DNA of 64,000 nt from Nesterenkonia populi (lineage in GTDB: Bacteria; Actinomycetota; Actinomycetes; Actinomycetales; Micrococcaceae): the NCBI RefSeq assembly GCF_007994735.1, contig NZ_VOIL01000001.1:124001-188000 (forward strand), in the 5' to 3' direction. Each line of letters opens with the position of its first letter. Positions within the stretch are counted from its first letter, which is position 1. Positions 30,596 to 39,586 of this stretch are shown piece by piece. Under the pieces are notes generated by a model. That model had not been told where the DNA came from, did not search any database, and saw nothing but the letters and a program-made list of their open reading frames with translations. The position numbers and the translations under genes were made by a program.

Positions 30596-31978
30596 TCAGG
30601 ACCAGTCGACGCTGAGGTACTGGATTTCGGTGAACTCCTCGATGCCGAAGGAACCGCCCTCACGGCCAATTCCGGCCTGCTTGACTCCACCGAAGGGTGC
30701 GGAGGGGTCCGAGACGATCCCTCGGTTGACGCCTACCATTCCCGCCTCCAGACGTTCACCGATGTGCATCGCCCGGCGGAGGCTGCCTGCATAGACGTAG
30801 GAGGCCAGCCCTACCTCAGCTGCGTTGGCCTCAGCGATGACCTCATCCTCCTCGCTCCAGGTGGCCACTGGTGCCACCGGCCCGAAGATCTCCTCGGAGA
30901 GGATCTCCGCGCGCGAAGGGACTCCGGTCAGCAGGGTAGGCGCGAGGAAAGCTTTCCCCGCCCCCTGCGGCAGCTGGGCCCGAGCCGCAATGCTGCCGCC
31001 CTGCTCCAGCGCCTTGTCTATCAGCGCCTGTATCTCCTGTGCTGCCTCAGCGTGAATGACGGGGCCGATCTGGTATCCCTCGACGGGGTTGCCCACTGTG
31101 AGAGCGCTGATCCGCTGGCCGAATTTGTCGGCGAACTCTTCGGCAACGGCATCGTGGACATAGAACCGGTTAGCGGCAGTGCAGGCCTGACCACCGTTGC
31201 GGAACTTGGCGAGCATCGCCCCTTGCACGGCCGCGTCAATGTCGGCGTCAGCGGTGATGATGAAGGGCGCGTTACCGCCCAGCTCCATGGATGTGTTGAC
31301 CACTCTCTCCGAGCACTGCGCAAGCAGCCGCCGGCCCACTCCGGTGGACCCGGTGAAGGAGAGTTTGCGCACCCGTTCATCCTGCAACCACGCAGTGACC
31401 ACTCGACTAGCCTTGGATGTGGCCGCGACCTGGACCACCCCGTCAGGCACTCCCGCCTTGGCGAGGATCTCGGCGATGGCGAAGGCTGTCAGCGGGGTTT
31501 CACTCGCCGGCTTCAGCAGCACCGAGCATCCGGCGGCCAGCGCCGGGCCGATCTTGCGGGTGGCCATGGCCGCGGGGAAATTCCAGGGAGTAATGAGCAC
31601 GGCCACGCCCACCGGGTGGCGGGTGACGACGTTGCGCACTCCCCCGGCAGGAGCTTCCCCGTAGTATCCGGGGGCGCGCACTGCTTCCTCGGCGTACCAG
31701 CGGAAGAACTCGGAGGCGTAAGCGACCTCCGCTGCAGCGTCGGACCGTGATTTGCCGTTCTCGGCGACAATGAGATCGCGCAGCCGCTCCGCATCGTCAT
31801 TCATCCTCTGATAAGCATCAATGAGCACTTCGGACCGGTGCCGCGGGGAGGTCCTCCACCACTGCTCGAAGGCAGCTTGGGCGGTGTTCACCAGAGCGGC
31901 GGCCTCTTCACCTGTGAAGTCGTGGACTTCATCGATGGGCTCCCCGGTGGCTGGGTTGAAAACTGTCAGCGTGCTCAT
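30596..31978 (-). CDS. gabD: Succinate-semialdehyde dehydrogenase, NAD(P)-dependent
   Basis: 460-residue aldehyde dehydrogenase. The general base E232 lies in MELGGNAPF and the nucleophile C266 in FRNGGQACTAANRFYV, a pattern close to succinate-semialdehyde dehydrogenases (FRN.GQ.C..ANR). In this operon it would oxidise the succinate semialdehyde released by the HpaI aldolase, giving succinate for the TCA cycle. It is the last gene of the minus-strand array, coupled by an ATGA overlap to the flavoprotein hydroxylase. Substrate assignment rests on motif and context. Confidence 0.85.
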   Translation of the reverse strand: MSTLTVFNPATGEPIDEVHDFTGEEAAALVNTAQAAFEQWWRTSPRHRSEVLIDAYQRMNDDAERLRDLIVAENGKSRSDAAAEVAYASEFFRWYAEEAVRAPGYYGEAPAGGVRNVVTRHPVGVAVLITPWNFPAAMATRKIGPALAAGCSVLLKPASETPLTAFAIAEILAKAGVPDGVVQVAATSKASRVVTAWLQDERVRKLSFTGSTGVGRRLLAQCSERVVNTSMELGGNAPFIITADADIDAAVQGAMLAKFRNGGQACTAANRFYVHDAVAEEFADKFGQRISALTVGNPVEGYQIGPVIHAEAAQEIQALIDKALEQGGSIAARAQLPQGAGKAFLAPTLLTGVPSRAEILSEEIFGPVAPVATWSEEDEVIAEANAAEVGLASYVYAGSLRRAMHIGERLEAGMVGVNRGIVSDPSAPFGGVKQAGIGREGGSFGIEEFTEIQYLSVDWS

Positions 31979-33870
31979 GCGGAGGGCTCCGAGAAGATCG
32001 CGGAGAAGAAGTCGGCCAGCGCAGCAGTGTCCTCAAGCGGAAGCACATGCGCCACGTACTGGTCAGGGCGGACGATGACGACGGCTCCGTCACGGCTGAC
32101 GCTGCGTTCGGAGAAAATGTCTTCGCCGTGTCCTGTGGCGAAGACCTTCTCTCGATAGTTCAGCTCGAAGGGCCCCACCTGCGGCAGGAAGGCCTCAGGG
32201 ACCTGGGGGATCTCGATCTCTCGGTAGTTCTGCTGATAGATGACTTTGACATCAAAGATGACGTCGCCGTCGCTCTCCTCGGGGGTATAGCGGATCACCG
32301 GGGAATCCGGGGATGTGCTTGCCCACTCCGCCCAGCCGTTGAGCGCGGAATCCTGTCCGGCTGCCGGGGAGTCGGCGAATACGTAGATCCGCCAGCGGCC
32401 ATCGGCGGTGGCGTGGTGCCCCAAGTGCATTGGGTTGCTGTCGCATACGCGGGAGACAATCGCCGATTTGAACCGTTTGCCCACCATGAAACCCTCGGCC
32501 AGCGCCTGGTGCTCGGATGTTGAGGTGATCATCGACGGCTCGTACTGAGTCATGAACCCCGCGGGGAATTCGATGGTCTTGACGTAGAACTCTTCGACGG
32601 CGGCGGGGTCGTCCAGCTCCTCCGGCTTCTTCGCCATGAGAGCGGACCACTCCTTGTCGAACTCGATGAGGTTCTGAGCGATGGTCTGCCGCTCTGCGGA
32701 GTAGGTGCTCAGCAGGGACTCCGGGCTGCGGCCGGTGAGCACCTGGCCGAGCTTCCAGGCCAGGTTGAACCCGTCCTGCATGGAGACGTTCATCCCCTGC
32801 CCGGCCTTGGCGCTGTGGGTATGGCAGGCGTCCCCGGCGATGAATACCCGCGGGGCCCGGGTTCCGGCGGCCTCCTCTGGCACGTCGTCGAACTTGTCGG
32901 TCATCCGATGCCCCACCTCGTAGACGCTGTGCCAGGCGACGTGCTTCACGTCCAGGGTGTAGGGGTGCAGGATCGAGTTTGCCTTGGCGATGACCTCGTC
33001 CAAGCTGGTCTCGCGGACCTTACCACCGTCGTTGGGGGCGACCTCGCCCAGGTCCACGTACATGCGAAAGAGGTGCCCGCCCTCCCGGGGGATGTGGAGG
33101 ATGTTGCCGCCGGAACGGGACTGGATGGCGCATTTGAGGCGGATGTCGGGGAAGTCGGTGGTGGCCAGCACGTCCATCACACCCCAGGCGTGGTTGGCCT
33201 GGTCGCCTTTGAGCTTGCGCCCGATGGCTGCGCGAACCCCGCTGCGGGCCCCGTCGGCGCCCAGCACGTACTTGGCCCGGACGGTGCGCTCCTGGCCTTC
33301 ATGTGTTCCGGTGAGATGCCTGACCCGCACGCTGACGGGATGCTCGTGGTCAGCCTCGAGCGCCAGACCGAGGAATTCGACGCCGTAGTCAGGGCTCATC
33401 CGGGACGGCGAGCGCTGCATGTGCTCGGCGAAGTAGTCCAGCACCCTCGCCTGGTTGACGATCAGGTGCGGGAACTCGCTGATGCCGTGCTCGTCGTCGA
33501 GGGGCCGGGCTGTGCGGACGATGTGGTCCGGGTTCTCAGGGTCCGGCTTCCAGAACGTCATCTCGGAGATCCGGTAGGCCTCGTTGATGATCTCGTCGGC
33601 GAACCCGAACGCCTGGAACGTCTCGACGCTGCGGGCCTGGATCCCGTCGGCCTGCCCGACCTCGAGCCGACCGGGGCGGCGTTCGATGATTCGGGTGTGG
33701 ATCTCGGGGAACTGCGCCAGCTGTGCTGCGGCGATCATCCCGGCCGGACCGCTGCCGACGATCAGGACGTCCATCTCGTCGGGGAGCTCCTGGGGCCGGT
33801 CGAGTCCGATCCCGGCAGGTGCCTGGACGCGGGGGTCTGCTGAGACGTAGCCGTGGTGGTGGAAGTGCAC
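31975..33870 (-). CDS. FAD-dependent aromatic hydroxylase, phenol 2-monooxygenase / MobA type
   Basis: 631 residues in three parts: an FAD domain with GSGPAG at 39-44, the DG motif in VLGADGARSGVR and the GD motif in FIAGDACHTHSAKAGQGMN; a substrate domain; and a C-terminal thioredoxin-like domain (last about 170 residues) as in phenol hydroxylase and 3-hydroxybenzoate 4-hydroxylase (MobA). It would use NAD(P)H and O2 to add a hydroxyl ortho to a phenolic OH, producing a catechol. In this operon the likely product is homoprotocatechuate from a hydroxyphenylacetate, taking the place of the absent HpaBC pair. GTG start with a weak ribosome site. Exact substrate unproven. Confidence 0.8.
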   Translation of the reverse strand: MHFHHHGYVSADPRVQAPAGIGLDRPQELPDEMDVLIVGSGPAGMIAAAQLAQFPEIHTRIIERRPGRLEVGQADGIQARSVETFQAFGFADEIINEAYRISEMTFWKPDPENPDHIVRTARPLDDEHGISEFPHLIVNQARVLDYFAEHMQRSPSRMSPDYGVEFLGLALEADHEHPVSVRVRHLTGTHEGQERTVRAKYVLGADGARSGVRAAIGRKLKGDQANHAWGVMDVLATTDFPDIRLKCAIQSRSGGNILHIPREGGHLFRMYVDLGEVAPNDGGKVRETSLDEVIAKANSILHPYTLDVKHVAWHSVYEVGHRMTDKFDDVPEEAAGTRAPRVFIAGDACHTHSAKAGQGMNVSMQDGFNLAWKLGQVLTGRSPESLLSTYSAERQTIAQNLIEFDKEWSALMAKKPEELDDPAAVEEFYVKTIEFPAGFMTQYEPSMITSTSEHQALAEGFMVGKRFKSAIVSRVCDSNPMHLGHHATADGRWRIYVFADSPAAGQDSALNGWAEWASTSPDSPVIRYTPEESDGDVIFDVKVIYQQNYREIEIPQVPEAFLPQVGPFELNYREKVFATGHGEDIFSERSVSRDGAVVIVRPDQYVAHVLPLEDTAALADFFSAIFSEPSA

Positions 33871-33903
33871 GGAAGCTGAACCTTTCGTCTGGCGCAGGCC
33901 GGC

Positions 33904-34695
33904 TCAGTCGCCGGATGCGCGGGGCGGGATGAAGTCGGCGGCGAGCTTCTCGGAGCCGCGGGCGAGCAGGGCCACGTCGGCGCCGACCAACATCCAGGAG
34001 GCTCCTGCCTCGGCGTATTCGCGCGCCACGGCGGGGTCGAAGGCGTTGACGCCGACGGGCTTGCCTGCCGCGGCGATCTCCTCAAAGGCTCCCTTCACGG
34101 CGCTGACGACGTCGGGGTGGGCCTGCTGCCCGATGAGTCCCATGGAGGCGGCCAGGTCGCTAGGGCCGAGGAAGATCCCGGCAATGCCTTCGACCTCTGC
34201 GATCGTCCGGGCGTTGCGGATGCCCTCGAGGGTTTCGACCTGCACGAAGACCGAGACGTGTTCGGCTGCGTTCTGCAGGTAGTTCTCCACCCGGTTCCAG
34301 CGTGCGGAGCGGGCCAGGGCGCTGCCCACGCCTCGGATGCCCGCCGGCGGGTAGTGCGCCGCGGAGGCGACTTCCCGTGCCTGCTCTGCGGTGGAGACCA
34401 TCGGCACCAGGATGTTCTGGGGGCCGAGGTCCAGCACCTGCTTGATGGTGACCGGGTCCCCCCAGGGCACCCGGACCACCGGGGTGGACGCGTATCCGGA
34501 GACGGCATGCAGCTGGGCGAGCACCGAATCCAGCCCGTTGGGGGCGTGCTCCATGTCGATGAGCAGCCAGTCCAGGCCCGAGCCTGCCATGATCTCGGCG
34601 ACCACCGGTGAGCCGGAGCAGATCCATCCGCCGAAGAGGGTCCGTGGGGACTGGGAGATCTGCTCCCCAAGTGTCGGCGTCAGTCGAATCGGCAC
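33904..34695 (-). CDS. hpaI: 4-hydroxy-2-oxoheptanedioate aldolase (HpaI)
   Basis: 263 residues, class II HpcH/HpaI aldolase cleaving 4-hydroxy-2-oxoheptane-1,7-dioate into pyruvate and succinate semialdehyde. H50, R75, metal ligands E154 (VQVETLEG) and D180 (LGPSDLAASMG) fall exactly five positions after H45, R70, E149 and D175 of the E. coli enzyme as I recall it. The start chosen is GTG at 34695, overlapping the hydratase gene by 16 bases; it gives the family length. Confidence 0.93.
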   Translation of the reverse strand: MPIRLTPTLGEQISQSPRTLFGGWICSGSPVVAEIMAGSGLDWLLIDMEHAPNGLDSVLAQLHAVSGYASTPVVRVPWGDPVTIKQVLDLGPQNILVPMVSTAEQAREVASAAHYPPAGIRGVGSALARSARWNRVENYLQNAAEHVSVFVQVETLEGIRNARTIAEVEGIAGIFLGPSDLAASMGLIGQQAHPDVVSAVKGAFEEIAAAGKPVGVNAFDPAVAREYAEAGASWMLVGADVALLARGSEKLAADFIPPRASGD

Positions 34696-35465
34696 GTCAC
34701 GGTTCCCATCTGCCCGTAGTCGCACAGCACCGTGTCGCCGGGCTGGACCCACATCGGACGGGTGAAGGACCCGGCAAGGACGATCTCCCCGGCGGAGAGG
34801 GAGTCTCCGTGCTGGGCAAGCTTATTGGCCAGCCACGCCACCCCGTTCGCGGGGTGGTTCAGCACGGCCGCAGCGACTCCGGACTCCTCGATGGTCTCGT
34901 TGCGGTACAGCAGCGCCGAGACCCACCGGAGGTCGACGTCGTGGGGCTTGGTCGGGTTACCTCCGTAGACCATCGCACCCATGGCGGCATTGTCACTGAC
35001 GGTGTCGACGATGGTGCGGCCCTGCATCTCGATGCGGCTGGAGAGGATCTCCAGCGCCGGGATGACGTATTCGGTGGCGCGCATCACGTCGAAGACCGTG
35101 ACCTCGGGACCGGCGAGGCCCTCACTGAGCACGAAGGCCAGCTCCACTTCGATCCGGACGTTGGAGAACCGGCTGTGCTCGATCACTGCGCCATTCTCAT
35201 AGACCATGTCGGCGAAGACCGCCCCGTAGTCCGGCTCAGTGATGCCCGTGGCCGCCTGCATCACTTTGGAGGTCAACCCGATCTTGCGCCCGACCGGACG
35301 ACGACCGGCCTCGATGCGTCGCCTGCGCCATTCGTTCTGCACGGCATAGGAATCCTCGACCGTCATCTCCGGGTAGCGTGCGGTGAGGAGCTTGATGGTG
35401 CTGCGACTCTGCTCGGCCTCAGCGAGTTCGTCGGCGATGGCGGTGATCTTCTCAGATGTCAGCAT
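34680..35465 (-). CDS. hpaH: 2-oxo-hept-4-ene-1,7-dioate hydratase (HpaH)
   Basis: 261 residues of the FAH-fold hydratase family (MhpD/HpaH). [17 protein letters not shown] and the acidic metal pair in [11 protein letters not shown] are characteristic. It adds water to 2-oxohept-4-enedioate to make the substrate of HpaI, whose gene overlaps its 3' end. The ribosome site GGAAGGA is good. MhpD-like enzymes for other side chains share the fold, but adjacency to hpaD and hpaI fixes the likely role. Confidence 0.9.
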   Translation of the reverse strand: MLTSEKITAIADELAEAEQSRSTIKLLTARYPEMTVEDSYAVQNEWRRRRIEAGRRPVGRKIGLTSKVMQAATGITEPDYGAVFADMVYENGAVIEHSRFSNVRIEVELAFVLSEGLAGPEVTVFDVMRATEYVIPALEILSSRIEMQGRTIVDTVSDNAAMGAMVYGGNPTKPHDVDLRWVSALLYRNETIEESGVAAAVLNHPANGVAWLANKLAQHGDSLSAGEIVLAGSFTRPMWVQPGDTVLCDYGQMGTVTCRFD

Positions 35466-35480
35466 GGGTCCGTCCTTCCT

Positions 35481-36596
35481 CTACAGCTGGTGTCCCAGCT
35501 TGTACTCGCCGAGTTTCCAATGAGGCATGGAGTCTTCATCGCCTTTACGGGTGTAGGAGAACCCGTCGGCGCCGATGGTGACCTCCATCTCAGAGTCATC
35601 AGTCCGCACCTGGGCCGGCACGGGGTTCCCCTCGAGGTCCAGCACGGTGGATGCCTCGGTGTACCAGGAGGGGACCACCGGGGTCCCCCACCAATCGCGG
35701 CGCTGGTTGTCGTGAACGTCCCAGGTCACCACCGGGTTGTCCGGATCCCCGGTGTAGTAGTCCTGGGTGTAGATCTCCACCCGATGGCCGTCAGGGTCGC
35801 GCAGGTAGAGATAGAAAGCGTTGGAGACCCCGTGCCGGCCGGGGCCGCGCTCAATGTGGTCGGACAGCCGCAGGGCGCCGAGCTTGTCGCAGATCGCCAG
35901 GATGTTGTGCTTCTCGTGGGTGGCGAAGGCGACGTGGTGCATCCGCGGGCCGGCCCCGCCGGTCATGGCGGTGTCGTGGACGGTCGGCTTGCGCCGCATC
36001 CAGGCGGCGTAGGTGGTGCCTTCATCGTCCTGGATGTCCTCGGTGACCCGGAACCCGAGGTCCTCCATGTGCCGCACGGCCTTGGGAACGTCCGGGTAGA
36101 CCTGGTTGAAGTGGTCCAGGCGAACCAGCGCCCCGGGGGTGTAGAGGTCGTAGCGCCAGGCCAGCCGCTCCACGTGGTCAACTTCATAGAAGAACTCCAG
36201 CGGGAAGCCCAGCGGGTCCTGGACCCTGACGGCCTCACCGATGCCCTTGAGGAACCCATCCTTGCTGCGCTTCACCGGGCAGCCGAGCTCCTCGTAGAAG
36301 GCCACGGCCTTGTCCAGCTCCTCGGGACTGCGGACCCGGTAGGAGAACACGGCGACAGCGGGCTGCTCGCCCTGGCGCAGCACCAGGTTGTGGTGGATGA
36401 ACTCCTCCATGGAGCGCAGGTAGATGGTGGTGTCGTCCTCGTGGGTGACCACCAGGTTCAGCACATCCACGTAGAAGTCCCGGGAGCGCTTCAGGTCGGT
36501 GACCACCAACTCCATGTACGCGCAGCGCACCACGTCAGGTGCAGGCGAAGAGGGGGTGGGGACGACGTCGTCGGATGCGGTGGGGTTCTGGGTCAT
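35481..36596 (-). CDS. hpaD: Homoprotocatechuate (3,4-dihydroxyphenylacetate) 2,3-dioxygenase
   Basis: 371 residues of two vicinal-oxygen-chelate modules, an extradiol ring-cleaving enzyme. Against Brevibacterium fuscum HPCD (from memory, offset 7) all key residues are kept: metal ligands H162, H221, E274; second-sphere N164, catalytic H207, Y264 and R250. Long stretches such as IYLRS.EEFIHHNLVLRQG and GPRMHHVAFATHEKHNI are almost the same. It opens homoprotocatechuate next to the hydroxyls, giving 5-carboxymethyl-2-hydroxymuconate semialdehyde. Fe(II) or Mn(II) cannot be told apart from sequence, because HPCD and MndD share ligands. The best-supported anchor for the pathway. Confidence 0.96.
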   Translation of the reverse strand: MTQNPTASDDVVPTPSSPAPDVVRCAYMELVVTDLKRSRDFYVDVLNLVVTHEDDTTIYLRSMEEFIHHNLVLRQGEQPAVAVFSYRVRSPEELDKAVAFYEELGCPVKRSKDGFLKGIGEAVRVQDPLGFPLEFFYEVDHVERLAWRYDLYTPGALVRLDHFNQVYPDVPKAVRHMEDLGFRVTEDIQDDEGTTYAAWMRRKPTVHDTAMTGGAGPRMHHVAFATHEKHNILAICDKLGALRLSDHIERGPGRHGVSNAFYLYLRDPDGHRVEIYTQDYYTGDPDNPVVTWDVHDNQRRDWWGTPVVPSWYTEASTVLDLEGNPVPAQVRTDDSEMEVTIGADGFSYTRKGDEDSMPHWKLGEYKLGHQL

Positions 36597-36629
36597 GTCA
36601 GGGCGTCCTTGCTCTGGTGCGTGCAGGGG

Positions 36630-38135
36630 TCAGTCGGCTTTGCCGAACACGGGGTTGTGAACTTCGCCGAGGTTGATGTGTACGGCCTGCTGATCGGTGT
36701 AGAAGTCGATCGAGCGGTAGCCGCCCTCGTGCCCGAGGCCGGAAGCTTTGACTCCGCCGAAGGGAGTGCGCAGGTCACGCACGTTGTTGGAGTTCAGCCA
36801 CACCATTCCGGCCTCGACGTTCTGGGCGAAGTTGTGGGAGCGCTTCAGGTCGTTGGTCCAGATGTAGGCAGCCAGCCCGTACTTGGTGTCGTTGGCCAGC
36901 TCTAGCGCTTCTTCGTCGGTGTCGAAGGGGGTGATGGCGACCACGGGCCCGAAGATCTCCTCCTGGAAGATCCGGGCGTCACGGGGCACGTCGGCGAATA
37001 CGGTGGGGTTGACGAAGTTTCCGGACTCCAGGCCCTCGGGACGGTCGCCACCTGCGACGAGCCGGCCCTCGGTCTTGCCCAGCTCGACGTAGCTCATCAC
37101 CTTCTCGAAGTGCTCGGGGTGGACCAGCGCGCCGACCTCGGTGGCGGGCTCGTGAGGCAGTCCAACCTTGACCCTCTTGGCCTGGGCGGCGTAGCGCTCC
37201 ACGAACTCGTCGTAGATGCTGCGCTGGACCAGGATGCGCGAGCCCGCGGTGCAGCGCTCGCCGTTGAGCGAGAAGACGCCGAAAATGGTGGCGTTGATGG
37301 CGGCTTCCAGGTCCGCGTCCTCGAACACCACGGCCGGCGACTTCCCGCCCAGCTCCATGGAGAGACCCTTCAGGTGCGGGGCAGCGTTGCCGAAGATGAT
37401 CTGGCCGGTCCGGGACTCACCGGTGAAGGAGATCAGCGGCACGTCAAGGTGCTTGACCAGCGCGTCGCCGGCCTCCTCGCCGATGCCGTTGACCAGGTTG
37501 AACACACCCTTGGGCAGTCCGGCCTCCTCGAAGATCCCGGCCCACAGGCCTGCTGAGAGCGGGGTGAACTCCGCCGGCTTGAGCACCACGGAGTTACCGG
37601 TGGCCAGAGCGGGTGCCAGTTTCCAGCTCGAAAGCATGAACGGGGTGTTCCAGGGAGTGATGAGCCCGGCCACGCCGATCGGCTTGCGGTTGACGTAGTT
37701 GGCCTGGCGCCCGGGGACTTTGAAGGCGTCGTCGTGCTGGGCGACGATGAGATCGGCGAAGAAGCGGAAGTTCTCGGCCGCGCGCTTGCCCTGGCTGCGG
37801 GCCTGAGTAATGGGCAGACCGGTGTCGAAGGTCTCCAGCTCAGCCAGCCGGGCGCCGCGCTCCTCGACGATGTCGGCAATGCGGTGCAGGACCCGGGAGC
37901 GCTCCCTGGGCAGGGCGTTGGCCCAGGCGCCCTCGTCGAAGGCTCGCTGGGCGGCGACCACGGCCCGGTCGATGTCTTCTTTCTGGCCGGCAGCCCCCTG
38001 GATGTAGACCTCGTTGGTAACGGGGTTGAGGACATCGAAGGTGGCGCCGCCGGCGGAGTCGACATACTCGCCGCCAATGTAGTGCTGGATCCGCTCGGGC
38101 AGCTCAGCGGGGACGGGGGAGTTGAACGAGCTCAT
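36630..38135 (-). CDS. hpaE: 5-carboxymethyl-2-hydroxymuconate semialdehyde dehydrogenase (HpaE)
   Basis: 501-residue NAD-dependent aldehyde dehydrogenase. General base E261 in MELGGKSPAVVFEDAD and nucleophile C295 in FSLNGERCTAGSR; the NGERC variant is typical of HpaE-type enzymes. It oxidises the semialdehyde made by HpaD. The ATG at 38135 has GAGGAGA upstream and overlaps the preceding stop (ATGA); a longer in-frame extension has no ribosome site. Gene order next to hpaD supports the assignment. Confidence 0.92.
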   Translation of the reverse strand: MSSFNSPVPAELPERIQHYIGGEYVDSAGGATFDVLNPVTNEVYIQGAAGQKEDIDRAVVAAQRAFDEGAWANALPRERSRVLHRIADIVEERGARLAELETFDTGLPITQARSQGKRAAENFRFFADLIVAQHDDAFKVPGRQANYVNRKPIGVAGLITPWNTPFMLSSWKLAPALATGNSVVLKPAEFTPLSAGLWAGIFEEAGLPKGVFNLVNGIGEEAGDALVKHLDVPLISFTGESRTGQIIFGNAAPHLKGLSMELGGKSPAVVFEDADLEAAINATIFGVFSLNGERCTAGSRILVQRSIYDEFVERYAAQAKRVKVGLPHEPATEVGALVHPEHFEKVMSYVELGKTEGRLVAGGDRPEGLESGNFVNPTVFADVPRDARIFQEEIFGPVVAITPFDTDEEALELANDTKYGLAAYIWTNDLKRSHNFAQNVEAGMVWLNSNNVRDLRTPFGGVKASGLGHEGGYRSIDFYTDQQAVHINLGEVHNPVFGKAD

Positions 38136-39586
38136 CGGTTGGTCTCCTCTGCGTAGCGTGCACGCCATTCGGCGTTCATGGGGAAAAGCTGGTCGACAGG
38201 GTGGCCGGCCTTGATCTGCTCGGCCACCCACGCGTCTTCGGCCTCCTTGGCCAGTGCGGCATCAGCCACGTCCTCGGCGATCTCCGGAGGGATGACGACA
38301 ACGCCGTCGTTGTCCCCGACGATCACGTCACCGGGCTGCACGGCTGCGCCTCCGCAACCAATGGTGATGTCGGTGTCCCAGGGAACGTGCTTGCGGCCCA
38401 GCACCGCGGGGTGGGGCCCCTGACTGAAGACGGGCAGGTCGATCTCTGCAACGGTGCTGTAGTCGCGGACTCCGCCGTCGGTCACCACCCCGGCGGCCGC
38501 GCGGGCGACTGCGCGCAGGGCGAGGATGTCTCCCAGAGTGCCGGAGCCGCGCTCCCCGCGCGCCTCTATCACGATGACCTCACCCTCGCCGACCGCGTCG
38601 AAGGCACGCTTCTGGGCGTTGCCTCCACCGCCGTGGGACTTGAAGAGGTCCTCGCGGTTGGGGATGAAGCGCAGAGTCTTCGCGGTTCCGACCAGCTTGG
38701 TGCCGGGACGGGTGGGCCGCACTCCGTCGATGGAGACGCTGTTGAACCCACGCTTGCGCAGCTCCTGAGAGAGTCCTGCAACCGGCACCTCTTGCAACTT
38801 GGCCTTCAGCTCAGGGCTGAGCCCTGTGCGCGGCTGCGGCAGTCCGGCCGCCTCGCGGCTTCCCCAAGCCTCTTCACGCTGCTTGTCGTCCACTGCTGGG
38901 GTGAAGCCCAATGCAGGGTCGAAGGTGTCGGGCCCTTCCTCGACGCGGGAGACCAGGCGACCGCTGCTTAACCCCGCTTGGGGGACGTCGACCTCCACCT
39001 CGACCACGTCTTCGGGCTGGGCGACGGAGGCTCCCGCCGGGGTTCCGGTGAGGATGACATCCCCTTCCTCCAGGGTGAGGTGCTGGGATAGATCCGCGAC
39101 GAACTGCGCCAGCGGGAAGATCATCCCGGCAGTGATGTCCTCCTGGACGATCTGACCGTTGACCCAGGTGCGCAGCCGCAGGTCCTCCGGCCTGACCTTG
39201 CGGGCGTCTATCAGCTCCGGCCCCAGAGGGGTGTAGCCGTCACGCCCCTTGTTCCTGACGTTGGAGCCTTTGTCGGCGCCGCGCAGGTCATAGAGGCCCC
39301 AGTCGTTCGCGGCGGTGACCCACTGCACGTGATCCCAGGCCCGTTCGACCGAGACCTGTCGCGCGGGAGTTCCGACCACCAGGGCGACCTCCCCCTCGAA
39401 GGCCAGCAGCTCCGTGCCTGCCGGACGGTGGACTGCTGCGCCGGATGGGGAGATAGAGCTGGTGGGCTTGAGGAAATAGGAGGGAGCGTCCGGCTCACGG
39501 CCGCGCTGGGCGGCCCTGGAGGCATAGCTGAGATGAACGGCGATGATCTTCGAGGGTCGGGGGATGGTTTGCTCAGGGTTGGGCAT
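38132..39586 (-). CDS. FAH-family decarboxylase/isomerase (HpaG-like) fused to an RraA-like domain
   Basis: 484 residues in two unlike domains. Residues about 12-215 are a fumarylacetoacetate-hydrolase fold with metal ligands E64, E66 and D95, plus FPLAQFVADLSQHLTLEEGD and GTPAG (181-185), as in HpaG. Residues about 265-470 are RraA/HMG-aldolase-like, with GDILALRAVARAAAGVVTDG and DGGVRD (370-375), the metal and substrate motifs of that family. E. coli HpaG instead has two FAH halves for decarboxylation and isomerisation. No HpaF isomerase is present, so this fusion may cover these steps. Overlaps the GMC gene by 14 bases. Confidence 0.85.
   Translation of the reverse strand: MPNPEQTIPRPSKIIAVHLSYASRAAQRGREPDAPSYFLKPTSSISPSGAAVHRPAGTELLAFEGEVALVVGTPARQVSVERAWDHVQWVTAANDWGLYDLRGADKGSNVRNKGRDGYTPLGPELIDARKVRPEDLRLRTWVNGQIVQEDITAGMIFPLAQFVADLSQHLTLEEGDVILTGTPAGASVAQPEDVVEVEVDVPQAGLSSGRLVSRVEEGPDTFDPALGFTPAVDDKQREEAWGSREAAGLPQPRTGLSPELKAKLQEVPVAGLSQELRKRGFNSVSIDGVRPTRPGTKLVGTAKTLRFIPNREDLFKSHGGGGNAQKRAFDAVGEGEVIVIEARGERGSGTLGDILALRAVARAAAGVVTDGGVRDYSTVAEIDLPVFSQGPHPAVLGRKHVPWDTDITIGCGGAAVQPGDVIVGDNDGVVVIPPEIAEDVADAALAKEAEDAWVAEQIKAGHPVDQLFPMNAEWRARYAEETNR

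Noticed and set aside
34608..36905. 765-codon plus-strand open frame opposite hpaH-hpaD
   Set aside because: It spans several real genes on the other strand. HpaD and HpaH keep all catalytic residues, so the coding strand is minus.
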